Of a stretch of 29,778 nucleotides of DNA, positions 1 through 8,065 are shown in pieces (position 1 is the first letter of the stretch; the number at the start of each line of letters is the position of its first letter). Origin of the DNA: a virus; IMG/VR virus record IMGVR_UViG_3300030000_000036, positions 1-29,778 of that record; one strand, given 5' to 3'. The position numbers and the translations under genes are program-made. Under the pieces are notes generated by a model. That model did no database searches, was not told where the DNA came from, and worked only from the letters and a program-made list of their open reading frames with translations.

Positions 1-109
1 CTCCTGGTACATCTTTCACGCCCAATCGTGATGCGACGCGCGAAAAATAGGCTTTGAATTCTGAGATAAATGAATTATTAATCTGTTGCAGCCACTGCAA
101 TGGAATAAC

Positions 110-138
110 AAAAAAGGCCGAGGGTGTCGGCCTTTTTT
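110..138 (-). terminator. Strong intrinsic terminator at the end of the tail-fibre section
   Basis: A perfect 6-bp GC stem (116-121 with 127-132, loop of 5) is flanked by six A on one side and six T on the other, so it can work in both directions. It starts 14 bases after the stop of the 101-aa membrane protein gene and closes the minus-strand late transcript. The remaining bases 1-109 hold no gene that I can support. Confidence 0.9.
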
Positions 139-151
139 GTACTGGCGCTTT

Positions 152-457
152 TCAGGGCTTCCCTTCGTCCAACTCGATGTTGTTTTCACAGTGATCGGGA
201 TCAAACCAGTCGAGCCACTTGCACAACATGCAGCCCCAGCGTCGGCCCTTGAGCCGGGCTTTACCGGCCCGTGAGCTGATCGTCTCGTCCTCATCGCCAC
301 CAAACGCGGTGTTGGCCAACTGGTCGAAAGACACCGCCAGCCGCCACCCACGAGCGCTGTTGGCCAGCACGGCGCAGAACATCCACACCAGACCCAGCAC
401 AGCCGCCAGCGCGCACACCAGCAACAGGGCCAGGCCCTGTACGATCCGCTTCACCAT
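152..457 (-). CDS. Small phage membrane protein with Cys-rich tail
   Basis: A 101-aa protein with one clear N-terminal membrane segment (about residues 6-32, rich in Leu, Ala and Val) and a C-terminal soluble part of about 65 residues. The soluble part contains a CMLCKW motif and a DPDHC motif, spaced like a metal or disulfide site. The start codon overlaps the end of the fibre chaperone gene by 7 bases, so translation is probably coupled. It is the last gene before the terminator. I do not know a function; short membrane proteins of this kind occur next to tail-fibre genes in Pseudomonas prophages. It is too unlike a classical holin to be called one, although a lysis role cannot be excluded. 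Confidence 0.75.
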   Translation of the reverse strand: MVKRIVQGLALLLVCALAAVLGLVWMFCAVLANSARGWRLAVSFDQLANTAFGGDEDETISSRAGKARLKGRRWGCMLCKWLDWFDPDHCENNIELDEGKP

Positions 458-1020
458 ACGATGACACCGACTTCCTCCAGGTTTTCCGCCTGCTCCAGCA
501 GATCCTCGGCGGCTTGGCGCTTGCCGATGATCGCCCCGGAATAGGCGGCGTAGCCCTCGGCCTTGGCCTGCACCCGCGCAGCCAGATCCGCCACAGTCAG
601 GCCGCGCACCCCGGCGATGGCCGCCAACAGCAACGTGGGGCCAGGCGGATCGAGCTGAAACGCCGCTGCTTCCTGCACCTGTTGCGGCCAGCTCTGCAGC
701 TCACCGGGCGGGTAGGTGCTGGTCAGTGCCGCCAACGCCAGCTCGCAGGCCGCGTTGATCTCCACCAACTTGGCGGCTTTGGCGGCGTCCAGCTTGTGCG
801 GCTCGGCCGCGGGGTACGCCAGCTCGCCCAAGTACTCGGCATCGGCCAGCGAACACGCCGGGATCTCGTCCGGCTGGCCGGGCAGACTCACCACCACGAA
901 CAGGCCGTTTCCACGGTACTCAAGAGGCACCGACCAGACGCGCACAGTAGCGTCGGCTTGAGTCAGAGGCAGTGCAACGGTCTGGCCGTTAACGGTAAGG
1001 GTTCCATTTTCAATGTTCAA
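451..1020 (-). CDS. Tail-fibre assembly chaperone, DUF4376-like
   Basis: A 189-aa protein. The N-terminal third has short beta-type segments. The C-terminal half (about 105-185) is helical and carries the pattern of phage tail-assembly proteins with a DUF4376-type domain: INAACELALAAL, then YPPGELQSWPQQ, then a helix ending in GKRQAAEDLL. Such proteins help fold or attach the fibre encoded just upstream. The start is a TTG preceded by a good ribosome site (TAGGAG, spacing 8). It follows the fibre gene after a 74-base gap containing a stem-loop and overlaps the next gene. The family call is from motif memory, not a search. Confidence 0.8.
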   Translation of the reverse strand: MNIENGTLTVNGQTVALPLTQADATVRVWSVPLEYRGNGLFVVVSLPGQPDEIPACSLADAEYLGELAYPAAEPHKLDAAKAAKLVEINAACELALAALTSTYPPGELQSWPQQVQEAAAFQLDPPGPTLLLAAIAGVRGLTVADLAARVQAKAEGYAAYSGAIIGKRQAAEDLLEQAENLEEVGVIVW

Positions 1021-1041
1021 AAGCGCTCTCCTAAGAGCAAA

Positions 1042-1066
1042 GGGCGCCCGCTCGGCGGGCTAGCCC
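1042..1066 (-). terminator. Stem-loop between fibre and chaperone genes
   Basis: GCCCGC (1046-1051) pairs with GCGGGC (1055-1060) around a 3-base loop, and the outer GGGC/GCCC can extend the stem. On the minus strand it is followed only by a short CCCTTT, so it is a weak terminator or attenuator at best. It may lower chaperone expression relative to the fibre. Confidence 0.45.
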
Positions 1067-1094
1067 AAAGACATGACACAGGTCACAGGACCCA

Positions 1095-3659
1095 TTACAC
1101 CTTCGCGAGGCGGCCGCCGACGCCCGGGCTCGCGTACGACGCGACGCTGTAGATGTGCAGACAGAACAGCCCGGCGCCCGCGCTGCCGGTGTGGGCGCCA
1201 CCGTGATACGCCACGGCACTGTAACTCTGATAGAAAATGTCGCCATAGCTGCCATTGCTGGCCGTCGTATCACCGGTGGCCGGGGCAAAGATGTCGCGCA
1301 AGTCATAGTCGACGCCCGTGTCCTCGGCCATGGTCACTGGGTAGGTGCCGCTGGTGGGGGCGGCTCGGGTGGTGGTTAGGTACGACTTGTTGCCATTGCG
1401 GTCCCATATCTTGAACTTGCTCGATGCATCAGTCTGCAGGCCATCGACCATCTGATAGACATTGCCCCACAGCCCGACGATGCCGCGCCAGGTGGCTAGC
1501 GCTACAGTCCCCTGATTGACGTATACGACAATTCCAGTGTTGACATTGCCCTGGCCAATCAGCGCTTGCGAATCGGCGCCGCCCATTTCGATCATCGCCA
1601 GCGTCTGAATGGCTGACAGCTGGTAGATCGACCACAGCGCAAAACCGCTGACACCCGCCGTATTGCGTGCGGCAGCGCGGGCCTGCATGGTCGGGAAGTC
1701 GATGTCGGTCAGTGGCGCCTGGCCCGGACTGGAGCCCAGCTTGACGCCGTCCGGCGTGCCCTGATACTTGCCGACCCAGAACTGTGCCAGGTCTGCGCCT
1801 GCGTTTTTGAACGCCGGATGCAAGGTGAAGCCTGCTGCAGGCTGGTCGGAGATCCATACAGCCTTCTTACCGACGTTTACGCCCGAGGAAATGGTGCCAC
1901 GCTTCACGTAAAAAGCCGGAATGCGCACCATGTTTTGGCCGTCAATGACCTGATCCTGGATCGCACCAAAGGTGGCATGCGAGCTGAAAAACGAGGCGTC
2001 CGTCACCTTGGTCGCGCCGTTTTCGTCCACGCGAGCCCAAGTCCCTGCGCCGCCACCCGTAGACAGCATCGCAATACCGATCACATTGGCGAAGGCGGCC
2101 TTGGTGGTGATCTTGCTTTCGGTTGACCACTCCGACCAGCCCTTAGCGGCGCCTTTATGACGCACCTGTAGGTAATAGCTCAGCTGGCCCGGCAGCAACT
2201 TACCGGCGGGAACCACTGCCGTGAGCTTGTTCGTGGCGTCCTCTCCGCTGTCCCATACGGGAGCGGCGTAGCTGCCTGCGGCTGCACGAATGCGCCATTG
2301 GCTGGCTGCGTGCGTATCGGTACCACCTGAAACAACAAAGGCCGAGCTGGTCAGTGTTGGCTGCTCAGGCACGTCCGTGGCGTTAGCAGCCGGCCCGGTA
2401 ATGCTCGGCGCCGCAACATAGACAAACGACGACGCAGTGGTGAAGCTTGAGACGACCGAATAATCCGACCACAGGCCCGCCACGTCCTGCACCCGCGCAC
2501 GCCAGTAATAGACCGTATTCGCCAGCAGCACACCCGCCGGTAACGCGTAGGACAAACCAGAAGCCAGCACGCCAGAATCATGCAGCACTGTGGCAAAGGT
2601 CGCAGCAGTCGCAATTTGAAACTGCACGCCGGCCTGGGCGTTGCCTGACGGCGTGCTGTAACCCGCCAGGGCCAGCGTGGGGCGCTCCATAACACCGGTG
2701 GCAGCGGCTAAGGGCGCGCTAATCAGCGGCGTAGTCGGACGCAGATCCGGGTTAATGAAGCCGCCAAGCCCCGTCGTATTACCCAGCGCCACGATGTGCG
2801 CAATGGTCATCGCCTCGCCTTCGACATCCAGGCGCAACCCACCATCGCCGCGCATCGGCAGGATGTATTCGTAATCGGCAAAACCGACCGGGATATCACC
2901 ACCGGTACGACGCTGCGACCAACCGGTTTCTTTCCAGGTCGGCTGGTAGCCGTCGCGGTAGTACAGTCGAGCCATCCCGGAGTTCAGCGTGCGACGAATG
3001 ACAACGGCGCCACCGGCCTGATCGGTGCCGATGTTGATCGAGCGGGTCAGGTAGATATCACCCGGCACCGCCGCTGCATTCGAGGCGCCCAGCACCTTGA
3101 TACTGGAACGCAGCACTGACGCCGCAGCCCCCCAGTTACGCGACAGGTTCGCCGTCAGACGCACGCGCTGGCTCGACAGGATCGCCTGTACCTGCACCAG
3201 CGCCGAGACAGGCGCAGGGTTACCCGATCCATCCAGGGCGGTCGGATCGTTCAATACATAGAACTCACCGACGCGCAGGCCGCTGGTGTCGGCCACGTCG
3301 AGCGAATCGTCGCCGTTCACGCCCTGCATCACGGCGACCGGCGCCAGATCGATCAAGGTGTAACCCTTCACGAACATTTCGAAGTTGATCACGTTGTTGC
3401 GGTACATCCAGTCGAGTGCCTGGGCCTTCTGCACCGATACCGCGCTGGAGGCTTCCACGCCGTCCAGGCGCTGGGCGAGTTGACCAGTAGCTTGGTCCGT
3501 CGCCTGTTTGTTCGATTCGACGGCCGCCTTCACTACCACGGTGTTGTCGAGCAACTTCTGGTAATTCCCGTTCCACGTATCGGGATGGGCCACACTGTTG
3601 CTGGTCAATGCCGGAAGACTGCTAGAAAATTCCGGGTTAGGGCTTGGGTTCAATGGCAT
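1095..3659 (-). CDS. Tail fibre with FN3-like repeats and a C-type-lectin-like tip
   Basis: An 854-aa protein. Residues 1-75 look like a virion attachment region with a short helix. About 80-290 is a beta-rich shaft. Two similar segments follow (about 300-405 and 412-520), each starting with E-R/Q-PTL and ending in a W-S-x-x-S/W...TT stretch, as in fibronectin-III-like repeats. The last 320 residues contain FALWSIYQLSAIQTLAMIE, GLWGNVYQMVDG and a terminal GVGGRLAKV. This pattern is known from phage receptor-binding tips with a formylglycine-enzyme/C-type-lectin fold. The ribosome site is GGAG 7 bases before the ATG. It lies downstream of gpI and the collar protein and upstream of its chaperone, as expected for the P2 gpH position. 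The receptor is unknown. Confidence 0.88.
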   Translation of the reverse strand: MPLNPSPNPEFSSSLPALTSNSVAHPDTWNGNYQKLLDNTVVVKAAVESNKQATDQATGQLAQRLDGVEASSAVSVQKAQALDWMYRNNVINFEMFVKGYTLIDLAPVAVMQGVNGDDSLDVADTSGLRVGEFYVLNDPTALDGSGNPAPVSALVQVQAILSSQRVRLTANLSRNWGAAASVLRSSIKVLGASNAAAVPGDIYLTRSINIGTDQAGGAVVIRRTLNSGMARLYYRDGYQPTWKETGWSQRRTGGDIPVGFADYEYILPMRGDGGLRLDVEGEAMTIAHIVALGNTTGLGGFINPDLRPTTPLISAPLAAATGVMERPTLALAGYSTPSGNAQAGVQFQIATAATFATVLHDSGVLASGLSYALPAGVLLANTVYYWRARVQDVAGLWSDYSVVSSFTTASSFVYVAAPSITGPAANATDVPEQPTLTSSAFVVSGGTDTHAASQWRIRAAAGSYAAPVWDSGEDATNKLTAVVPAGKLLPGQLSYYLQVRHKGAAKGWSEWSTESKITTKAAFANVIGIAMLSTGGGAGTWARVDENGATKVTDASFFSSHATFGAIQDQVIDGQNMVRIPAFYVKRGTISSGVNVGKKAVWISDQPAAGFTLHPAFKNAGADLAQFWVGKYQGTPDGVKLGSSPGQAPLTDIDFPTMQARAAARNTAGVSGFALWSIYQLSAIQTLAMIEMGGADSQALIGQGNVNTGIVVYVNQGTVALATWRGIVGLWGNVYQMVDGLQTDASSKFKIWDRNGNKSYLTTTRAAPTSGTYPVTMAEDTGVDYDLRDIFAPATGDTTASNGSYGDIFYQSYSAVAYHGGAHTGSAGAGLFCLHIYSVASYASPGVGGRLAKV

Positions 3660-3668
3660 GACGGCTCC

Positions 3669-4034
3669 TCAATATTCAAAGACGATTTCAATTTCGAGTT
3701 CGGTGGAATCCTCGAACTCTTTGGGCTTCATCACGCGACGCCCCATCAGCACACCCGCCGCCGTGAACACCGCCACTTCGCGCAGCACGTTGGTCCCCGC
3801 CTGGGCACCGGTCAGCACGCCGGTAACTTTCAGCTCGGGGCCGACCACCTCGACGGCGACGGGCACCCGAACAAACTCGGAGGCCAGCGCGTTGTCCTCA
3901 TCCGGCGAATACGGCTTGTCGCCGGAACCGAAAGCCATGAACGCGGCCGGGGAAATGGCGGCGCCGGTCGCCGCGCTCAGCGCGACCTGATGCCGATAGG
4001 CAATGGCTACCGGGGTAGCAGTTGGATTGCTCAT
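3669..4034 (-). CDS. Tail-collar / fibre-adaptor protein
   Basis: A 121-aa protein starting MSNPTATPV. It has the pattern of the N-terminal tail-collar domain of phage fibres: a conserved AFGSGDKPY segment, an acidic Asp-Glu segment, and a LREVAVFTAAGVLMGRRV segment like the 'REIGLFD..G.L' motif of that domain. Here it is a separate gene rather than the N-terminus of the fibre, and probably joins the fibre to the baseplate. The start was chosen because this ATG overlaps the gpI stop (ATGA). A longer reading frame upstream would overlap gpI heavily and lacks a ribosome site. Confidence 0.72.
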   Translation of the reverse strand: MSNPTATPVAIAYRHQVALSAATGAAISPAAFMAFGSGDKPYSPDEDNALASEFVRVPVAVEVVGPELKVTGVLTGAQAGTNVLREVAVFTAAGVLMGRRVMKPKEFEDSTELEIEIVFEY

Positions 4035-5146
4035 AGCGGTTCCTGTGTAGTGAGGCCGTTTTGTTTGGTGCGTATCACGCCGCTGAACCACAGCCCCGGG
4101 CCACCCAGCTCACCGCCGAGCAGCCAAGTACCATCGAGACGCGGCAATGCGAGGTGATCGAGCTGGGCACTGGCGAGGCTTAACCCCTCATCCATCGGCC
4201 AGCCCTGCAGGGTCATTTCGCCTAACGTCCAGCTGCCATCGAGCGGCCGCCAGACGTCACCCAGTGCCTTAGGTGGGTCGCAGCGCGGCCCGGCCATGGT
4301 CATGCTCAGGCGCATGGTGATTTTTTGTCGGCTGTCGATATGGCCGTTATCCAGGGGCACCCCGGTCAAGGTCCGACCATCGAGCGGCCGCCCGTCCAGC
4401 GTCCAGCTGCCATCGAGCAGCAACGGCACTTCTCCACCGTCGAGCTTCCAACAGCCGTCGAGCGTGCGCCGCGCGGCGGGCTGAAAGCGCTTGCACTTGT
4501 CGAGCTTGATGCGCAGCCGGGCCGCCAGTGACTTCAAGGTAATGCGCGCCTCGAAAGCCACCTTGAGGCCCGCGATCAACGACACCAGCTGACTGCGCTC
4601 CGGGGCAAAACTCTCGGCCACCGCGCGGATCTTGCGTTGATGCTCGCGGGTCCAGATGCCCGAGGCGGCATCGAGCCGGATCGCGTATTCGGTCCAGTGA
4701 TTCAACGCGCTACGGCGGATGATTTGCCCGGTGCTGGCCGTGTCCGGCACGGTCAGCACCACCGAGCCGTCGAGCAGCCAACTACCGTCGAGCACATGGC
4801 CACCGGCGGCGACCCATTGCGCGTGGTAGTCCGCTTGCTCGATCAGCTCCAGCACCGGATAACCGAACGCGGCCAATGCCTGTTTAACCGCCCAGGGCGT
4901 GCCGCGCTTTCGGTGCCACTGAATAGCGCCCTTGATCAAATCCCGGCGCTGTTCATCGGTGTCGGCCAGCTCCCAGAAGTCCACCGACAAGGCCCAAGCC
5001 AGGAACGGCAAGAACTCGGGCGGGCACAGGTCCGCGTCCCAGAGCGTGCGAATCACGTCCGGGTCAATGCCTATGACAGAACCCGCCTCGACAATCGACC
5101 GCTCCAACAGCGTGCTATTGGATGGCAGCAGCTGCGCGTTACTCAT
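4031..5146 (-). CDS. I: Baseplate/tail protein I (P2 gpI family), extended
   Basis: A 371-aa protein. The first ~190 residues match phage tail protein I: LLPSNSTLLERSIVEA, PEFLPFLAWALSVDFW, IKGAIQWHRKRGTPWAVKQAL and a WTEYAIRLD strand. This protein caps the baseplate and links to the fibre. P2 gpI is about 176 aa. The extra ~180 residues carry an irregular repeat built on LDGSW-x-LDG (at least five copies between about 115 and 350), suggesting a beta-rich extension. The ATG at 5146 was preferred to an in-frame TTG two codons upstream. The gene overlaps the end of gpJ and its stop overlaps the collar protein start. Confidence 0.85.
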   Translation of the reverse strand: MSNAQLLPSNSTLLERSIVEAGSVIGIDPDVIRTLWDADLCPPEFLPFLAWALSVDFWELADTDEQRRDLIKGAIQWHRKRGTPWAVKQALAAFGYPVLELIEQADYHAQWVAAGGHVLDGSWLLDGSVVLTVPDTASTGQIIRRSALNHWTEYAIRLDAASGIWTREHQRKIRAVAESFAPERSQLVSLIAGLKVAFEARITLKSLAARLRIKLDKCKRFQPAARRTLDGCWKLDGGEVPLLLDGSWTLDGRPLDGRTLTGVPLDNGHIDSRQKITMRLSMTMAGPRCDPPKALGDVWRPLDGSWTLGEMTLQGWPMDEGLSLASAQLDHLALPRLDGTWLLGGELGGPGLWFSGVIRTKQNGLTTQEPL

Positions 5147-5984
5147 AGGCAATCACCGACTCCACCACAATGCCGGTGCAGTACGGCGCGCCCTGGTCGT
5201 CACCACCCACGGCCACCATAGGGCTTGAAAGCTCGATGCCCGTCACACCAACGACACCGAGCGCCGCAATGACCATTTCGCGTGTTACCGAGCCACCTAA
5301 CTCGCGCTGCGCCTCGGCATATGCCGCTGCCGCATCGCGAGCGGCCAACAGGGCCGGTTCCGTGGCCGCACCTGACGGAAACTTTAGGACCGCATTGAGT
5401 TGCCACGGGATGGCATACGCGGGCACCACATGCACCGTGTCACTGAGCGGCCGCACATCCTCAGCATTGAGCCGCAGCGTGACCGCTTCCAGCACCTCGG
5501 CCGACGGCACCCCATCACCCAGGCGACTCAGGACCGTGACGCGGATCGATCCGTCATCGAGCCGTTCCGCCCGCGCATCGAGCACGTCATCGTGCGCGCT
5601 ACGGGCGTGATATTCGTAGGCCTTGCGCGGGCCTGCCGTGCTGTAGCCATACGGGGCTTGGCGGCCCCGCTCGCGGAACGCATCGTCTCCTTCGCCTTCC
5701 AGGCGCTCAGCACCCAGAAGGGACAGCACGCTATCCAGATCGCCTTTGGTCGACGACGGCAGCAGTACCGCCCGAGCCGCCGAGTTGACCCGCGCCCGCA
5801 AGAACACGATGGAATAACAGAAAGTCTCGAACTCTTTCATCACCGGGTCAGACTCAAGCTCAGCCGTCCAGCTGCTGCCCATCGACGCCTTGAACCGCGC
5901 AAGAATCTCTTGGAACTCATCCTCAAAACTGAGGGTGTCAATCACATCAGGAACGGGGAGTTTCGACAGATCAACGATGCTCAA
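5139..5984 (-). CDS. J: Baseplate assembly protein J (P2 gpJ family)
   Basis: A 281-aa protein, close to the usual ~300. Recognisable features are the N-terminal VDLSKLPVPDVID and FEDEFQEILARF, then FLRARVNSAARAVLLPSSTKGDLDSV, a GYSTAGPRKAYEYHARSA segment and a C-terminal strand region with LSSPMVAVG. gpJ forms the baseplate wedge in contractile tails. The start is a TTG overlapping the gp25-like stop (TTGA), consistent with coupled translation. Together with gpV, gp25/gpW and gpI it makes a complete P2-type V-W-J-I cluster. Confidence 0.9.
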   Translation of the reverse strand: MSIVDLSKLPVPDVIDTLSFEDEFQEILARFKASMGSSWTAELESDPVMKEFETFCYSIVFLRARVNSAARAVLLPSSTKGDLDSVLSLLGAERLEGEGDDAFRERGRQAPYGYSTAGPRKAYEYHARSAHDDVLDARAERLDDGSIRVTVLSRLGDGVPSAEVLEAVTLRLNAEDVRPLSDTVHVVPAYAIPWQLNAVLKFPSGAATEPALLAARDAAAAYAEAQRELGGSVTREMVIAALGVVGVTGIELSSPMVAVGGDDQGAPYCTGIVVESVIAYE

Positions 5985-6313
5985 GCGGCCACCTCCGTAA
6001 TTTCGTCGACAGCCTGCCCGAGGTATTCACCCACCAGACGCAAGCCAATTTTCCCGTTGAGCACCGACACCACCACGACCCGCTCCAGCTTTAGCCGAGG
6101 CTCCCAGACCTTGAGCGCCCGAACGGCCTCGGCCTGCACTGAGCCTTTCCAACCCTCGGTGACAGGCATGTCGACGTAATTGGGGATGTTGCTGCCGTAG
6201 GTTGGCCGCATCACCCGGCTACCAATGCGCGTACTCAAGATGTCGCCGCAACACTGGATCAAGTGGGCAATGCCGCTGATCGGCAGGCCCGTGTTCCGGT
6301 CGCGTCCGATCAT
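5981..6313 (-). CDS. W: Baseplate wedge protein, GPW/gp25 family
   Basis: A 110-aa protein with the family hallmarks: the N-terminal GRDRNTGLPISGIAHLIQ, then ILSTRIGSRVMRPTYGSNIPNYVD, and late WEPRLKLERV. This is the T4 gp25/P2 gpW-type wedge component that triggers sheath contraction. The ATG is preceded by AAGGAG with good spacing. It sits 6 bases after the stop of the 86-aa gene and its stop overlaps the gpJ TTG start. Strong call from motif order and neighbours. Confidence 0.92.
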   Translation of the reverse strand: MIGRDRNTGLPISGIAHLIQCCGDILSTRIGSRVMRPTYGSNIPNYVDMPVTEGWKGSVQAEAVRALKVWEPRLKLERVVVVSVLNGKIGLRLVGEYLGQAVDEITEVAA

Positions 6314-6319
6314 CTGTCG

Positions 6320-6580
6320 TTACTCCTTGACCAGCTCGAAGTCCGCGTGCGCCTTCAAGTAAGCCAGCGCTTCTGCGTCATCGGCCGCCACTTGCCCACG
6401 GGCCACGGCCAAGGTGCGACCAGAGGGCAGAACCAGGGTGCGAGAGGTGAATACCGAATCGGCATACAGCGGACTTGGCGGCGCGACAGGCGCAACCACG
6501 GCCGCAGCCGCTACACCGTTAACAACAGGGGTATCAGCCGCCTTTTCAGCAGGCTTTTTTGCAGCAGTTACAGCAGCCAT
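6320..6580 (-). CDS. Small baseplate-cluster protein of unknown function
   Basis: An 86-aa protein. The N-terminal half is a low-complexity Ala/Pro/Val/Lys stretch. The C-terminal half has YADSVFTSRTLVLPSGRTLAV and a final helical stretch ending ADFELVKE. The start at 6580 was chosen because GGAGG lies 8 bases upstream; the in-frame ATG at 6598 is inside the terminator hairpin region. The gene lies between the spike protein and the gp25-like protein, so a minor baseplate role is likely. I do not recognise the family. Confidence 0.65.
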   Translation of the reverse strand: MAAVTAAKKPAEKAADTPVVNGVAAAAVVAPVAPPSPLYADSVFTSRTLVLPSGRTLAVARGQVAADDAEALAYLKAHADFELVKE

Positions 6581-6600
6581 CGGTTTTCCTCCAGGCATGA

Positions 6601-6621
6601 AAAAGCCCGCCGAAGCGGGCC
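6601..6621 (-). terminator. Intrinsic terminator inside the late operon
   Basis: GCCCGC (6606-6611), a CGAA tetraloop (TTCG on the transcript) and GCGGGC (6616-6621) are followed on the minus strand by five T. It lies between the gpV-like stop and the next gene's ribosome site, so downstream baseplate and fibre genes need read-through. See the finding on antitermination. Confidence 0.8.
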
Positions 6622-6633
6622 ATGAATTGACTG

Positions 6634-7215
6634 TTAGTGCTTGTGGTTTGGACTGTTGCCGCCCTTGTCCATGATCGTGCCGTCAGCGTCGACGTTACCC
6701 TTAACGCTCAAGTTGCCTTCTATGGAAACGTTGCCCTTGAGCGTGATGTTCGGCGCATCTACCGTCGCGGTAGTGGTCTTGGCCGCCACCGCGCTATCCG
6801 TAACGGCTACTGTCGACGCGCCGACCTTGATGTTCACGGTTCCCGTGGGCACCGTAATGTCATAGGTCTTGGCCTGCCAGTCGTAAACGATCCGGCCGCC
6901 GTCGTCGAATTCCCAGACCTCGACATGATCCCGATCATCCGGCGCCGTACCGCCATCCCCGTACACACCCCCCATGAACCGCGCCGCCTGGGGCACACCG
7001 CTGGGACTGAACAACGTGCCCGATTCACCCAGGCTGGGCGCTCGCCAGTGCCGCGCCTTACCGGCCGAGGCGCTATGCCAGCGCACGAAAGGGCTTACCC
7101 AGTCGCCGCACTTGATGCGGATCATGGCCCTTTTGAGGTCGACCGCCACCACCTCGCCCGTCTTGACCATGGACGCAATCATGCGGTCATGATCACCCAC
7201 CGCCTCGCGACTCAC
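6634..7215 (-). CDS. V: Baseplate spike, phage baseplate assembly protein V (gpV)
   Basis: A 193-aa protein. The N-terminal half (about 10-100) is an OB-fold-type domain with KTGEVVAVDLKRAMIRIKCGDWVSPFVRW and LGESGTLFSPSG. The C-terminal half is a regular beta-helix built from short V/T/A-rich strands, ending in SPNHKH. Terminal histidines of this kind bind a metal ion at the tip of P2-type membrane-piercing spikes. The start is a GTG overlapping the stop of the preceding gene (GTGA). It opens the P2-type V-W-J-I block. The terminator at 6601-6621 follows its stop. Confidence 0.9.
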   Translation of the reverse strand: MSREAVGDHDRMIASMVKTGEVVAVDLKRAMIRIKCGDWVSPFVRWHSASAGKARHWRAPSLGESGTLFSPSGVPQAARFMGGVYGDGGTAPDDRDHVEVWEFDDGGRIVYDWQAKTYDITVPTGTVNIKVGASTVAVTDSAVAAKTTTATVDAPNITLKGNVSIEGNLSVKGNVDADGTIMDKGGNSPNHKH

Positions 7216-7712
7216 AGAGCCACCAGCTCGACGTCAACTTCACCCGGAGCAGGCGCGAGCCTGACCGGCGTGTTGACGATTTCCGGGAAAGGCCAGTCCT
7301 CGATATCGCCAATATGGATTTCTTGGGCCCACTCCAGACCGAAGACCTCGAAGCCTTCAAGCGCCGGGTTCGGCGCCGGGCCGCCCTTAACGTCCGCCGT
7401 GGTGTCAACGAAGTCCAAGCCCCAATACTGAGCGCGCAACACTTGCGTCAGCTTGAGCGACAGCCAAGCAGCCTGCAAAGCCGCCTTTTCAAGGGTGGGA
7501 TCAGTCAGGACAACAGCCTGAAACCGGGCGTTAATCACCGTCACGCCCGTTCCCGGGTCGTCTGCCGGAACCCAGTCAGTCATAGCGAAGAACACGGCCG
7601 GCAGATTGAAACCGTCTTGCAGATCCGGCTGCCAGTCGACAAGCACGTTTTCTGGCAGCGCTGCCTGAAACGTGGCCTTGATCGCCCCATACAGCTGCTC
7701 AAGCTCGTTCAT
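7212..7712 (-). CDS. Putative head-tail/tail-terminator protein
   Basis: A 166-aa protein starting MNELEQLYGAIKATFQAALP, with a short helix, then a beta-rich core containing FNLPAVFFAMTDW, a variable charged loop and VFGLEWAQEIHI near the end. Size, position after the gpFII-like joiner and before the spike, and the overall pattern fit a tail-terminator or neck protein. I do not recognise a specific family. The ATG overlaps the previous stop (TAATG) and its own stop overlaps the gpV GTG, so it is in a translationally coupled run. Confidence 0.65.
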   Translation of the reverse strand: MNELEQLYGAIKATFQAALPENVLVDWQPDLQDGFNLPAVFFAMTDWVPADDPGTGVTVINARFQAVVLTDPTLEKAALQAAWLSLKLTQVLRAQYWGLDFVDTTADVKGGPAPNPALEGFEVFGLEWAQEIHIGDIEDWPFPEIVNTPVRLAPAPGEVDVELVAL

Positions 7713-8065
7713 TACTCGCGCCTCAATACCAAAACAGCCATACCGGTGCCGTCCGGCTTGATTTGCGTGACGGTGTGACGGCCACCCCCCTGCGCCAGGG
7801 ACAACTGGACGTCGACGACATCGCCCTTTTTGAGGGCCAGCACGTCAGCGGCACGCATTTCAAACGTCGGCTCTGTCACCTCGTCCGGCGTGGCGACATT
7901 GCCCAGGTTGATACGGTGCGTGCCCTTGGCCTTGTCGCCGCTGTAAGGCGAGATGAACTCGCCCGACAGTTCGCGCCCGTCATCGAGCAACGCCCGGTCG
8001 CCCAGGGTATTTACCAGCACCGCGTCCATTTTGGCCGCCTGCGCCCGAAAGGCCGCGACCGGCAT
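7712..8065 (-). CDS. Head-tail joining protein, gpFII-like
   Basis: A 117-aa protein, the same length as lambda gpFII. The C-terminal part, MRAADVLALKKGDVV followed by RHTVTQIKPDGTGMAVLVL, matches the gpFII pattern (a short helix, L-x-x-GD, then V-x-x-I-x-PDG and hydrophobic strand residues). gpFII binds the filled head at the connector so that the tail can attach. Its ATG overlaps the stop of the DUF2190-type gene. The call rests on pattern, length and location between capsid and tail genes. Confidence 0.7.
   Translation of the reverse strand: MPVAAFRAQAAKMDAVLVNTLGDRALLDDGRELSGEFISPYSGDKAKGTHRINLGNVATPDEVTEPTFEMRAADVLALKKGDVVDVQLSLAQGGGRHTVTQIKPDGTGMAVLVLRRE

Noticed and set aside
1095-1420. 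Diversity-generating retroelement
   Set aside because: The fibre end looks lectin-like, but no reverse transcriptase reading frame or template repeat was found on either strand in this window.
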